From contig MCGE01000010.1 in the NCBI GenBank assembly GCA_002105175.1, forward strand, positions 620,001-684,000: a stretch of 64,000 nucleotides of DNA. Direction: 5' to 3'. Below, piece by piece: positions 40,663 through 52,204 of the stretch; within the stretch, counting starts at the first letter, position 1; each line of letters begins with the position of its first letter. The position numbers were made by a program, and so were the translations under genes. The DNA comes from Absidia repens (lineage: Eukaryota; Mucoromycota; Mucoromycetes; Mucorales; Cunninghamellaceae). The notes beneath the pieces are model-generated. The model had not been told where the DNA came from and made no database searches. It worked only from the letters and a program-made list of their open reading frames with translations.

Positions 40663-42557
40663 TTAAACAATGTTGGAGGGGTAAGCGTAGTCGGCGATAG
40701 GCACGAAGTTTTCCTTGATAGTGCGCATAGACACGAAGCGAACAAGCAAAGTCCAAGAGCCAGCCTAATGAAAATAAATAAGTAAGTATCAAGCCACACA
40801 TACGAGTAATTAAATCACTATTTTCCTATGACTCATCCGACCTCTCTTTTTTTTTTTTTTTACCTTATCGTTTGTTCCAGAGCCTCGAGCACCACCGAAT
40901 CTATAAGTTTTTAGAAAAGGTGAGTATCATATTTTTGTTTCCAATTTATTATATTTTTGTGATAACTTACGGTTGTTGACCGACAACAGCACCAGTACAC
41001 TTGTCGTTGATATAGAAGTTACCGGAGGTTTGACGGAGCATGTTGGAACCATGGACAATGGATTCACGAGATCTAGCGAAGAGAGCACCAGTAAGAGAGT
41101 ATTCAGTGGTTTCACCAATAAGCTTGCAGGTTTCATCGAACTTGTCATCATCGTAAACGAAGATGGTGACAACGGGACCGAAGATTTCTTCAACCATGGT
41201 CTTGGTGAACTTATCCTTGGAGTGAATGATGGTAGGTTGAATGAAGTAACCAACAGAGTCATCGTACTTGCCACCAGCAATGACTTCACAATCGGGGCTA
41301 GAGTTGGCATAGTCGACGTAACCCTTAATCTTGTCAAAGGCGAACTTGTTGATGACAGGTCCAGAGAAGTGTTGGAATTCTTGCACGGCACCTTGAGTGA
41401 TCTTGGCATGTTCGGCGGTGATGCTGGCCTTGAAATCTTCATACAAAGACTTGGGGACATAGACACGAGAACAGGCGGAGCACTTTTGACCTTGGTATTC
41501 GAAAGCAGCACGGATGGTTTGGAGAGCAGCATGATGCACACCAGCCTTGTCCAAGTCGGGGTGGAGGAGATGGTAGTTCTTGCCACCGGTTTCACCAACC
41601 AAACGAGGGTAAGAGATATACTTGTCCATGTTGGCACCAACGTCAGTCCACAATTTCTTGAAGACACGAGTAGAACCAGTGAAGTGGAGACCAGCGAACT
41701 TGCGGTGGTTCACAGCCACGGAGCAGATTTCTTCAGCAGGGCCAGGGATGAATTGGATGACACCGGCAGGGAGACCAGCTTCAACAAGGATTTCGTAGAC
41801 AAGGTAGTTGGAGTACACAGCAGAGGGAGAAGGCTTCCAGAGGACAACGTTACCCATAAGAGCAGGAGCACTAGGGATGTTACCACCGATAGCAGTGAAG
41901 TTGAAGGGAGAGATACCAAGGATGAAACCTTCAAGAGCACGGTATTCAACACGGTTCCAGTTACCAGGGGCATTCTTGGGAGGTTGTTGTTGGTAGATTT
42001 CTTCGGCGTACTTGCAGTTGAATCGCCAGAAATCACAAAGTTCAGCGGCGGCATCGATTTCAGCTTGCCAGATGTTCTTGCCTTGACCCAACATAGTGGC
42101 AGCCATGACCTTGTATCTATACAATGAATAATAATGAGTTCCCAAGATATCACTTTAAACCAGTAGTCACTGCCTTGTTTTACCTGTATTTTTGAGACAA
42201 CAAATCAGCAGCCTTCAAGAAGACAGCAACACGATCGTTGAAAGGAAGGGCTTCCCATTGAGCTTGGGCAGCGACAGCACCTTGAATGGCCTTATCAGTA
42301 AGAGCAGCATCGGCTTGATGGTAGTTGCACACAACGGACTTGTGGTTGGAGGGGTTGAATTGTTGTTCAGTGCTACCAGTGAAGATCTTTTCACCGTTGA
42401 TAACGACAGGGACTTCTTGGGCACCTTGGGCAATCATTTCATCCAAAGCTTGCTTGAGCTTAGCACGTTCTTCGGATCCCTTAGCATAAGCCATCATAGG
42501 TTCATTTTCAATGACAGGTAACTTGAAGTGGGCAAGAGAGGGAGTAGCAGAGGCCAT
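40663..42557 (-). CDS. PUT2: Delta-1-pyrroline-5-carboxylate dehydrogenase
   Basis: Four exons (42557-42184, 42116-40971, 40900-40864, 40764-40663) give 552 residues, the usual length. This is aldehyde dehydrogenase family 4. The catalytic Cys lies in QGQKCSACSRVY and the general base Glu in GETGGKNYHL. The NAD-site and C-terminal blocks are NFYINDKCTGAVVGQQPFG, GARGSGTNDK and RTIKENFVP. It oxidises glutamate semialdehyde/P5C to glutamate, the second step of proline degradation in mitochondria. No strong presequence is visible after the first Met, though the N terminus is short and poorly acidic. A 384-residue ORF on the opposite strand is a codon-bias shadow. Third positions are strongly biased, suggesting high expression. 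Confidence 0.97.
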
Positions 42558-44274
42558 TTTGAATATTGTTTATATTATATATAAATAAATAAAAAAAAAA
42601 AGAAGAAAAAAAAAAGAAGAAAGGAAAATTCGGTATGCTTATATATTTTTTTTTTCCAACGCGTTGGAGAAATTTATTTTGACAAGGAGGAAAATGTTCG
42701 TGGGAGAAATTTATCGGAGAAACAGAAAATTAACCAATAGAAGCTCTGTGGGTCATGTTGGTGTACCATGAATGATCGAAGGCATGAATGGCTTTTTTTT
42801 ATTGTTTGGTGCCTTATAACCACCTAGCTTCTTTACACTACCTATTTTTTATTCAATTTTATCTAATATACCATGTTACTATGATCTATATTGCCCTTTA
42901 TTTCAAAAAAATCAAGAGCAATTCGATCGAATGTAAGTGGGTTCACTTTAGAAAGGTCGTCATGCCCCATCGTCGGCGCTTTAAAGGCATCTGAAATTGC
43001 AGAAAAGGCATCTGAAATATCATATTTCCTCAAGCGCTAAAAATATGACCCCACCAATAATACAATACAAATGAACAAACAAATCATCTGTAGAATTGGA
43101 TCAAAACAAATAATACCCATTTCCATTCCTATTTATTAATACCATAGTTTCATAGTATTAAAAGAAAAAAAATTGATCCATACCCATTTAATGTATTGTA
43201 AAAGCATGTCGGTTTTATTTCCTTTAAAGTATGGCGCAACACAATAATCCAGCATAGTACACCAATAATCACCACTTCCGACTTCCTACTCGTGTAACAC
43301 ATGATACGTGATAAGCCGTGCTTTTTTTTCGGGATCACCAGTTTGAATCTTTGCAAAGCTGATAATCACCATCAATTGCACTATACAATTCCAATTTATT
43401 AGATTTAGTATACACTTTCCGACATCAACCTAAACAACACGAAGCCCTAACATAAGACATGCAATAATAATCGAATGATACTTTATTTTATTATATATTC
43501 AAGAAAGAAATTTAACAATAAACGTAATTTCTAAAACTGTACTAGATATAGACAATAACAACTAACACCAATCTACACAATACTCCAAGATGGATCCTAT
43601 TAATCCAAAGCCACATCTTCCTAGACCATCCGAGTGACTAACCCCCCCCCCAATCCCCCTGCCCACAATTATCACTGAAGTCCATATCCATCCCTTGACA
43701 CCACCATACACTCTCCATATTGCTGTCATTAACGATATCCATTTCCATATGTTGTCCAATACTGCCTTCCAAGTTCACTAATACAGAAGGAGCATTCAAA
43801 GAAGATAGGTTACTTAAGTGAACCTACAACCAATAAACCAACAACAAGTTTCTGTATTTTACCTGTATATGAATTGATTCTGTTGAGTGGGTGTAACCAA
43901 CTAAGCATGGACATCAGTCAGGTAAGTATTTGATAGGTGCGTTTTCTGTGAGTGACATAATAGAGTTGGCACACTTGTAACGATGGTTCGGCGAGCTCCA
44001 TTAGCCATCAATAAACACGTGGGGTGTATTCATTACTTGCAACAGGTATTTGAATTGCTTTATATTCGCGGCAAAGGGACGCTGTAGCCTGTCTTTTGGA
44101 TAGGGCCTGTCTATGAAAACAAAAAGAAAAATGCTAAACAAAAATAAGAGCGTTGAGATTACCTTCATTCTCTGTGAGCACAATCGAGAGAATGGAGCAC
44201 AAGCAGACTCCATGCAACGCATAGTATACGATTTCCAGTCGATCTAAGTTAGTGTAAATGGATAACCCTATTTG
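42558..44274. other. Intergenic, 5' of PUT2
   Basis: A purine-rich tract (42585-42625; CT-rich on the gene strand) marks the PUT2 promoter. The remaining ~1.6 kb is AT-rich with a C9 run at 43641-43649. Nothing coding was recognised. Confidence 0.45.
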
Positions 44275-44510
44275 TGATGATTGCTCAAGAAGCAAACTAT
44301 TGGTGCCTTCAGATCCTAGAACCAAAATGAAAGGGTTTCCCCATGCATGTTGTAATCCCTGTTCTGAAAGTGCTTCTAAACTAGTCCTGACACTAATCTA
44401 AGTCCAACATGACCTAAAAAATTTGAATGGTGAAAAAAAAAAAAAAAAAAAGAATGAAGGGAAAAAAAAAAAAGGACCATCCCATATCCAATGACGGGGT
44501 TTAAATCGAC
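44275..44510 (-). repeat. Dispersed repeat family, copy E (inverted, truncated)
   Basis: The only minus-strand copy. Read on the minus strand: TTTAAACCCCG (about 44506), a poly-T tract, CACCATTC, ATTAGTGTCAGGACTAG, GGGATTACAACATGC, GGGAAACCCTTTCATTTTGG, then GGATCTGAAGGCACCA as in copy A. Similarity stops at about 44275, so the AATAAA modules and the right arm are absent. The CACGTG box has decayed. Confidence 0.85.
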
Positions 44511-44772
44511 ATCAATATTTTATTGGATAATTGAAAGGTACGTGCAGGCCCAATCCCCAAAAATAGTCGGCAACAGGCAGATAAGGTACCTGTTTGCAGA
44601 GAAAGTCGGATATCAAAAATAAAAGAATGTGGTTGATTCATTGATGGGTTTTTAGATAACAATCCCCTGCTGTTTCACATCCAGCCTATACCTTAATATA
44701 TTATAAATAAAAAAAGATCCCATCCCCATTCAACTGGTTTTTTTTTTTAAAAAAAAAAAAATAAAGAAGAAA
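44511..44772. promoter_or_regulatory. Upstream region of trehalose phosphorylase
   Basis: Short spacer between repeat copy E and the ATG. A T9/A13 pair (44739-44760) could form a small hairpin just before the start. No defined motif was recognised. Confidence 0.35.
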
Positions 44773-46225
44773 ATGCCACCTAATCCAGATATACTGCCCA
44801 CTGTTGCGTCAAGGCGGCGATATTCGAGTTTCAGTATCCTTCAGCCTGTTTATCTTGGCCTTGATGTCAGTGTGACAGAAACTCGCGATGAATCTCATTA
44901 CTCTATTTCTGTGCATGATGGTTCTTATACTACGGATTACTATACAGGACTTCTATGTAAACATGAACCAGGTCTTACTTTGAAAGAATGCATGTATGAG
45001 GCCGTCGAGGAATTAAAGAAGGTCGTAAAATTATATGCCTCATCTCAATCTTTCAAGGTGCAGATCATCGCCTGCTCTTACCTCATGAATGAACTCTATC
45101 AGGTCAAGGAACCACCACTTACTTCGACCATGAGCTCTTTTTGGCGGGAACTCGATGCTATTCCATTCATCATGAAAACTGATGCCCATGACTCGGACGA
45201 AAGAGCAAGCGCTGCCGTACGCAAGGCCGTCATGTATCTCTCCCCTCAGTACCCTGGGAATTTGCCTCGTGTTTGTGTGGGATATCGTCATGAAGTAAGT
45301 CGCTGTTATTTTTTTATCTTATGCCACTTGACTAAATAACTCTTGCTTCCCTTTTTTTTAGGTGGAAGGTAAGAAATCATTGGCTGCGTGTCCTTTTTGA
45401 AACTATTATTAGACTAACCTATTTTTTTAAAAAAAAACGTAGTTGACTTTAACAGTGTCATTCACATTGCTGATTTGGAAGATTACAGAAAAACAGTTAC
45501 GGATGAAACTTGGCGCGTATGGACTGAAATTGCCTGTGAAATTAAAAAAAAAGGATTGAAGGTCACCTACTTTAACTCGACTCCCCAAGGTGGAGGAGGT
45601 AAGAGTAAAAAAAAAAAAAAAAAAAAAAAACGGAGTTATAATTTAATTCATGCACTTTTTTTTTTTTTAGTGGCCCTGATGCGTCATGCCCTAATTCGAT
45701 TTTTACATCTCAATGGTGTCGATGCTCATTGTATGTATTAATATAAAAGAATCATAATCTTCTCATTTATCCTATTCTTGTAATCTTTTCAATAGGGTTT
45801 GTTGCTAGACCCAAGCCTGAGGTGTTTGATATTACCAAGAGAAAATTCCATAACGTACTTCAAGGTGTGGCTGCCCCTGATGTCCGCTTGACAGAAGAGG
45901 AAAAACAAATGTTTATCGATTGGTCTGATGAAAATGCGAATAGATTTTGGCTTGGAGAAAAGGGTCCTATCAAAACCTCAGATGTTATCATTATTGATGA
46001 TCCTCAAGGTATGTACATAAATAAAAAATAAAAAATAAAAAAAGATAGCTAATAATATTTGCTGTCGCTCATTGTTTTATCACGCAAGTGGTCGGCATCA
46101 TTCCCCATATCAAGAAACATGCCCCAAAAGTTCGAATTATTTTCCGCTCGCATATAGAAATCCGCGCAGATTTAATTCGTGATGATCCCACAGGACCACA
46201 AGCCGAAACTTGGAAGTAAAGCGCT

Positions 46226-46267
<42 letters not shown>

Positions 46268-47320
46268 ATATTCCTAACACTGACCATCCCCCACCCGCTT
46301 TTTTTTTTTTTTTTTTTTTTTTTGCGATAATCTAGTTTCTTGTGGGGTTTTATTAAGGATGTGGATCTTTTTATTGCTCAACCTATGCACAATTTTGTTC
46401 CTGATGTGGTTCCGAGAAAAAATGTGGCCCTTCTTCCTGCCTGTACCGACCCCTTGGATGGCCTGAACAAACCGATGAGCCCATATATCACCAATTATTA
46501 CCGTTCGGTGTTTAACCGTGTGTGTATGGACCAAGGTGCCAACGAAGTGGATTGGAATCGATCGTATATTGTGCAAGCAGCCCGCTTTGATCCATCCAAA
46601 GGTATCCCGGATGTGCTTGAATCATACAGGTTGCTTAGGGAAAAAATGGATCGTGATGAAAAATGGACTGATGAAACGATTCCTCAATTGGTGATTTGTG
46701 GTCATGGTTCTATCGATGATCCAGATGGTACACTGATTTACCAACAAACATATGCCAAGATTCAAACTCAGCCCTATGCCTCGATTCAGTCTGACATTAT
46801 CGTCGTAAGGCTACAACCATCCGATCAACTACTCAACATGATAGTAAGGGGTGCCCGTATATCCTTACAACTCTCTTACCGGGAAGGTTTTGAAGTCAAG
46901 GTAACGGAAGCTTTGGAAAAAGGTGTACCCGTCATTGCTTATGAGGCTGGTGGCATTCCCTTGCAAATTATTCGCGATGTCACTGGCTTCCTTGTTCCTA
47001 TCGGTGACATTCAATCAGTGGCTAACTACATGTACCGCTTATTCAACGAACCTGATCTTTGGCAAAAAATGAGTACTGCCGCTACAGAAAAATTATCCGA
47101 AGAATATTTTACTATATGGAGCGCCATTGCATGGATGTTCATGGCTGATGAATTGACAAATGAAGCTGCATTAACTACAACGAGTCAAGGTCTGCTAGAT
47201 GAGGACGCTACGCATCACCGAAACAATGGCATTGGTAATGCTCGTTATGTTCGATCCTTCTGGTTTGAAAAATATAATTATAAACCCCCTTCCACATTCC
47301 TAAATTATGGATGTAATTAG
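44773..47320 (+). CDS. Trehalose phosphorylase, GT4 family (ccg-9 type)
   Basis: Seven exons: 44773-45294, 45362-45368 (7 nt), 45443-45598, 45671-45730, 45796-46008, 46089-46215, 46336-47320, giving 689 residues. Glycosyltransferase blocks include FNSTPQGGGVALMRHALIRF (glycine-rich loop of fungal trehalose phosphorylase/synthase), VIIIDDPQ, FRSHIEIR, QAARFDPSKGIPDVL and the E-x7-E signature region YREGFEVKVTEALEKG. It reversibly converts trehalose plus phosphate to glucose and alpha-glucose-1-phosphate, and is homologous to Neurospora clock-controlled gene 9. The 7-nt exon supplies Val-Glu plus one base and keeps RHEVEVDFNS in frame. Intron 6 carries A39 and T25 tracts. The enzyme is cytosolic, with no targeting signal seen. 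Confidence 0.93.
46227..46323. repeat. Facing A39 and T25 tracts in an intron
   Basis: Within intron 6 of trehalose phosphorylase, 39 consecutive A (46227-46265) are followed after 33 nt by 25 T (46299-46323). In RNA these could pair and bring the two splice sites together. Confidence 0.8.
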
Positions 47321-47785
47321 TCCACTGCCCATGGTTACCCCCCCCCTTTTTATATACAAAAACCACAAAAGAGTAAAATAAAAAAAGTCAATAATTTCCA
47401 TTCAAAAAAAGTTGTTTTTTTTATTAAATAAAATGATCATGTAAATAAATATATATATTGGGCGATGTAAAAAAAAAAAAAAAAAAAAAAAAGTACGATT
47501 GGATCATACTATACATAAAAATACTGCAAGGGAAAAAAAATAAGTAATCTACTAAATAAATCTAATCTAAAGACGATGTCCATCCATGTATATCACCCGG
47601 ATCCATCATAAAGGTGCCGACCATTGTTCCTAATAATAAGAGCATGTTTCTATTTTTCAAAAGTATAAAAGTTCCTGGATCATCCTGTCGTTTCAGTCGA
47701 GTTCGATGTTGGTTTTCCCCATCAATAATGTTCCATTCTACGAATGATGGCGAAAGGAAATAATAACTAAGGTTGCATGATACAG
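47321..47785. other. Convergent 3' flanks
   Basis: Between the trehalose phosphorylase and DMA1 stops. AATAAAA lies near 47365, with an A22 tract at about 47470-47491. Nothing else was seen. Confidence 0.45.
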
Positions 47786-49263
47786 TCAATACTGGCGATA
47801 ACACAATTCCTGTTGACTTGTGTAAATGGAAGTAAAAGGTGACACTGACAATGTTGGCGATTCTGCTGATGATTGACCCGCTTCTGATGTTGGCTTTGCC
47901 TCCAAGGTTGATATTCCCATTCCTTCCACAGCTTCACTGACCTCAATCGCGACACTGGATTCCAAATCGTAATAGTTTCTACACAATGGGCAGCTGAACC
48001 CTGGGTAATGTTGGAATAGAATGGGCCGAAGACACTTGAAGTGGTAGACATGAGAGCAAGGAGCAATAAACAAGGCTTGCAGCGGCGCAATGGCGTATAA
48101 ACATATGCAACATTCTTGAATAGACGATGGGTTGTTGTTGTGGCTGTCGCTGCTGACCCTTTGTTCAAGTAAAGTGTGACCTTTAAATTCGCATCCATGG
48201 TTGATGTCGTTCGTGAGTTGTCCAGATAAACCGGTGGTGTTGTTGTACCGTCCTCCATCATCCAATAAAGTTAATTGCTCTGATCCAACGTTGATGCGGT
48301 TACTCGATACAGCAGATGAAGACGTGGCAGGTGAAAAGCCCAAGAGGTGTTGATGAAGTCGTTGAAAAGCTTGACGGTTGAAATTGCTGGTCTTGGTGTT
48401 GTCCCTGTTGATTTCCAGTCGAATTTTTACCGCGCGGTACATTTGATCCATTCCTTCCTGATAATCAACCCCCAATTGAATGATATCACCGTCCCTAAGT
48501 TCTATGGATTCACTAGTTTCATGTGATCTTGAGAGCCGAATTCGATTGATGAAGGTGCCACTGGACGATCCAATATCACGAATATATATCTACGAAACAA
48601 AAAAAAAAAAAAAAAAAAAAAAAAAAGGTCAATATCAGTTTTAGCTAGAGCTCTTGCGCCTATGAAGCCTACCTTATTCCCAGCACCCATCCATATTTCA
48701 GCATGAGCTCGACTGACCACTTTGCTTTTGAATGCCAGTCGATCTGACGTAGAATGACGTTCACCATACCTTCCAATTTTCAGCAACGTGGTGGGTGTGA
48801 GGATGCGATCAGTGATATCAAAGACAAAACACCGCGATGTCAATTCAACGTTTGGTAGCAGACGTATATGTGCGGTGCTGTTCGGCTCCGTGTTGGCAGA
48901 CGTCGTAGCAGTATCAGCAACTGTGGTTGTAGCAGGATTTCCAGTTGTTCCAGTAACCAAAGAGTCGGTTGCAAATAAAGGAGCAGTAAAAGAGTTTGTC
49001 GAAAAAGGACAGTCGGGTTCTTCGTCAGAAGCTGTACTGTGAAGGTATAATCGACTGAGTTCAATGGAGTGTTCAGACGAGGACCTTGCCAAGTTCGTCG
49101 ATGTTGAAGAAATGTCAGTGTTGTTAGTTGTAACTGAAGTTGTCAATGGTGATGAGGGTACTGTATTCGAGGCACACCGCCGTCTCCAGTTTTGGAAGCC
49201 GGTGAAGATGTTAATTGATTGTGGTGTACTGGCGGATTGACTTGTTGACCTTACAAGTGGCAT
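47786..49263 (-). CDS. FHA-RING E3 ubiquitin ligase (Dma1/Dma2 type)
   Basis: Two exons (49263-48673, 48589-47786) give 464 residues. The FHA domain spans the intron: TLLKIGRYGER, KSKVVSRAHAEIW, then IRDIGSSSGTFINRIRL, carrying the phosphothreonine-binding Arg, Ser and Asn. A RING-H2 finger follows near residue 355: CCICL, CSHVYHFKC and CPLC with the expected spacing. FHA followed by RING is the layout of fungal Dma1/Chf1 and human CHFR/RNF8 relatives. These ligases control septin ring dynamics, spindle position and mitotic exit. The N terminus is Ser/Thr-rich and disordered. The poly-A in the intron (about 48599-48626) is poly-T on the gene strand. Confidence 0.93.
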
Positions 49264-49395
49264 GATGTTGTGTTTGCGATAGTTGCACCAGTTTTTGTTG
49301 ATACAAAAGATATGGTTATAATCTTTGTGAGATCATAGATAATAAAACAAGCAAACAAACACCAAGATTAAATCAAGAGTGATAATGAATGTCGC

Positions 49396-49431
<36 letters not shown>

Positions 49432-50419
49432 GTTCATGCCTTTTTAAATTCAGCTGTTAGGTTTGAGTGCTGTACCTGGAATCTGTGATAGGCAGTGCCT
49501 CGGCTTTAATTACTACCACATGGCATATTTCAAAACGTGGCTCTTCTGGGGCATGTCAAATGCAGCAAACTGGTTGTCCGTTCCCTTTACCGATGATGAT
49601 AAATGATGAGCTACTTGATGTTTAAACGGCAATACTTGATGCGGCAACGTATTCGGTATAAATTACCCAATGATAACCCACCACCACCGGCACCGTCGTT
49701 AGTTCATGTTTCTTAGTAAAGCAATAATTGACTTTTTTATTCCAGTATCATACATATGCAAATGGCGAAATGGACAGATCGGCGTTTTTCTTTTTTTTTT
49801 CGCAGAATCTCACTCTTATCATCTAATTCTTATTTTTGTTGGCATAAGCAGAGCAAACTAGGCAACTTCATGATTACTATTTTAAGGTGCCACGAATTAA
49901 ATGGTGGGAACCAACGAAAAAGAACCGAGGTTTTTGAAATTTTGAAGTTACTCACATATAATAAAATCAACCATTTTTACGTATGCATGCGTGTTGTGCG
50001 GTATGGTATATGATAATAGAATATCGTTGGTTGTTCACTATGTATATATGTAGTACAATAAATCAGTCTATGACACAATACTGTGCTCATCATTCATATT
50101 TTTACATGACAAAAAGTGTTCACTGGTCATATATGTACCCGTAAAAAGATATAGTAGTTTGAATGCAAAATATTTAACCCTACCTTTTTTTATTTGATGC
50201 AATGTCGTATTTTTGCAACATATATGATGTCCTTCAGCCTCTTCAGATTCGGGCTACACGCCACGGCGGCATTTTAATTTAATTGCAACAATAAAATTAA
50301 GGGTCCTCACCTTCTCTTTTATTTCCTTTTCTTTATTTCTTTTTAAAAAAAAATCTTCCATCCTTTTTTTCCTAGATTTTAATCTTCTTTACCTACTTTT
50401 TGATTGGAATAAATATATC
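49264..50419. other. Divergent DMA1/PPN2 intergenic region
   Basis: An A31 tract lies at about 49398-49428. The AT-rich remainder contains a CT-rich leader (50310-50400) just before the PPN2 start. No RNA gene or dispersed repeat copy was found. Confidence 0.45.
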
Positions 50420-51701
50420 ATGTCATCAAATTCGTCAGCAAGTGATGGCAAATCACCTATTGAAGAAATGTCCAATACTCGAAAGTCGGCGACGAATCGA
50501 AGGTGCTGTTGGATCATAATGGCTGTGATTGGAATTATAATTGGTATCATTGTTATTGTGGTTCCAGTTCTAGTAATCAAGGAACGTAACAGTCAACAGC
50601 TTCATCAGGGTACGTATGGCGACGAATATACCAACGGTCAATCTGAAGGTACTACTAGTAGCAATGGGATGGGCAATAATCAAGGTGGACATACTGATGG
50701 AAGTAATGGAAATACAAACGACGGCAGTAGCGACAAAGATATCATCAACAACAGCAACGACAACAAAACTATCAGCAGTGATGGCTATGGTGTATATAAA
50801 AATGGCGATGGACTTCTCAATGGCTATGCAGTTTCCAAATATGCCAACCTGACCAGACTACAGACGGTGGATGCGGAGTTATTGGCCAACAAACAGCGTG
50901 TTTTCGTAGTCGGCGACATTCATGGATGCTTAGACGAATTCAATCAATTGATCGATCAAATTCAATACAACCCTTCTTCAGATCAACTTATTCTTGCTGG
51001 TGACCTGATTGCAAAAGGTCCGTCCAATACTGGAGTCATTCGGCGTGCAAAAGAACTACAAGCGTTATGTGTCCGAGGCAATCATGATGACAAGGCAATA
51101 CGATTCAAGACTTATGAAAGAGTCAATGGACCTGTTAGTATGGATCAACCAAAAGCTTTCTTACCTGAAGGTGATGTACCTGATCCATTGAAATATAAAA
51201 ATGCCCATCTGGCCATGTCTAGGTAACAAAAACAAAACTAAAGGATTGTCAATACCTTATTTTAGTAATATTTTTTTTTTATTCAATAGGGAACTGTCAG
51301 ATGAAGACTATGATTATCTTACAAGCTGTCCATCTATCTTACACTTACCATCCATGGATAATAGCGTTGTGGTGCACGGAGGACTGGATCCGTTGATCAG
51401 CGACTTGGCTCAGCAGCAACCGGTAGATGTTATGACGATGCGTGATATCTCAGAAGATGGTCAGCCTACGGATGAAAAGAAGGTGGGAACTCCTTGGGCA
51501 ACGATCTGGAACCAACTTCAAGAAAGATCAATCAATCCGGTCACTGTGTATTATGGTCATGACGCTAGTCGTGGGCTTGTGGTTGAGCGATTCACTTATG
51601 GGCTGGATACTGGATGCGTTTATGGCAAGACACTTACGGCGATTGAAATGAAATCCAAGAAAATCATTGATGTCCCTTGTAAGCAATATGCTCTTACCTG
51701 A
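50420..51701 (+). CDS. PPN2: Membrane-anchored calcineurin-like phosphatase (PPN2-like polyphosphatase)
   Basis: Two exons (50420-51222, 51290-51701) give 404 residues. After ~30 cytosolic residues there is a transmembrane helix (residues 31-53, IIMAVIGIIIGIIVIVVPVL), then a Gly/Asn/Ser-rich linker (60-130). The metallophosphatase core follows, with the motifs VVGDIHGC, ILAGDLIAKGP, VRGNHDD, VVVHGGLDP and VYYGHDA, all metal ligands present. This layout matches yeast Ppn2 (Ynl217w), a zinc-dependent vacuolar endopolyphosphatase delivered as a type II membrane protein. A phosphoprotein-phosphatase activity cannot be excluded. Start choice is supported by the CT-rich leader. Confidence 0.85.
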
Positions 51702-52204
51702 GCATATTATTAGTATATATATTTTTTTCTTCCTCATTTATCTGTAGTACACAATCAATATCCCTTCTTTTTTTTCAGCTCATCTTTATTCATTCGCCCT
51801 TTTGATGAAAGAAAATTACTCCATATTCCTCTTTACTTTATGTAAAATTTATATATATCATGTACCAATTTTTTTATTACTGCTTTCCAAAATAAAACAA
51901 ACTGTCCTGATGATGATTGATACCTGCAAAATTTATATACATATATATATATATATATATTGATTTGACTTTTTTTTGTGGGCGTTTGTGGGTGGGCGTT
52001 TTTCTAACAAAACCAATGATGAACAAGGCAATAATACATACATTACTGCACTTGAGAATACTGGCTCTCTATTTTCCGACATTGCTTGTGTTTTTGGAAC
52101 TCACAATTCTGAGAATCATTGCTCACATTTCTCCTATGATAATCATCCGTAATATTCATTTATTTATAAGACTAGTTCTTTTTCCGCCAAAAGCTTTTTG
52201 CATT
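51702..52204. other. 3' flank of PPN2
   Basis: AATAAAAC near 51891 is a polyadenylation-type signal, and (AT)n at about 51931-51960 is a microsatellite. Copy F of the dispersed repeat begins at about 52205. Confidence 0.45.

Noticed and set aside
40973..42127. A 384-codon ORF on the + strand opposite PUT2
   Set aside because: It is an exact antisense shadow of a highly codon-biased exon; the minus strand encodes a full aldehyde dehydrogenase with catalytic residues.
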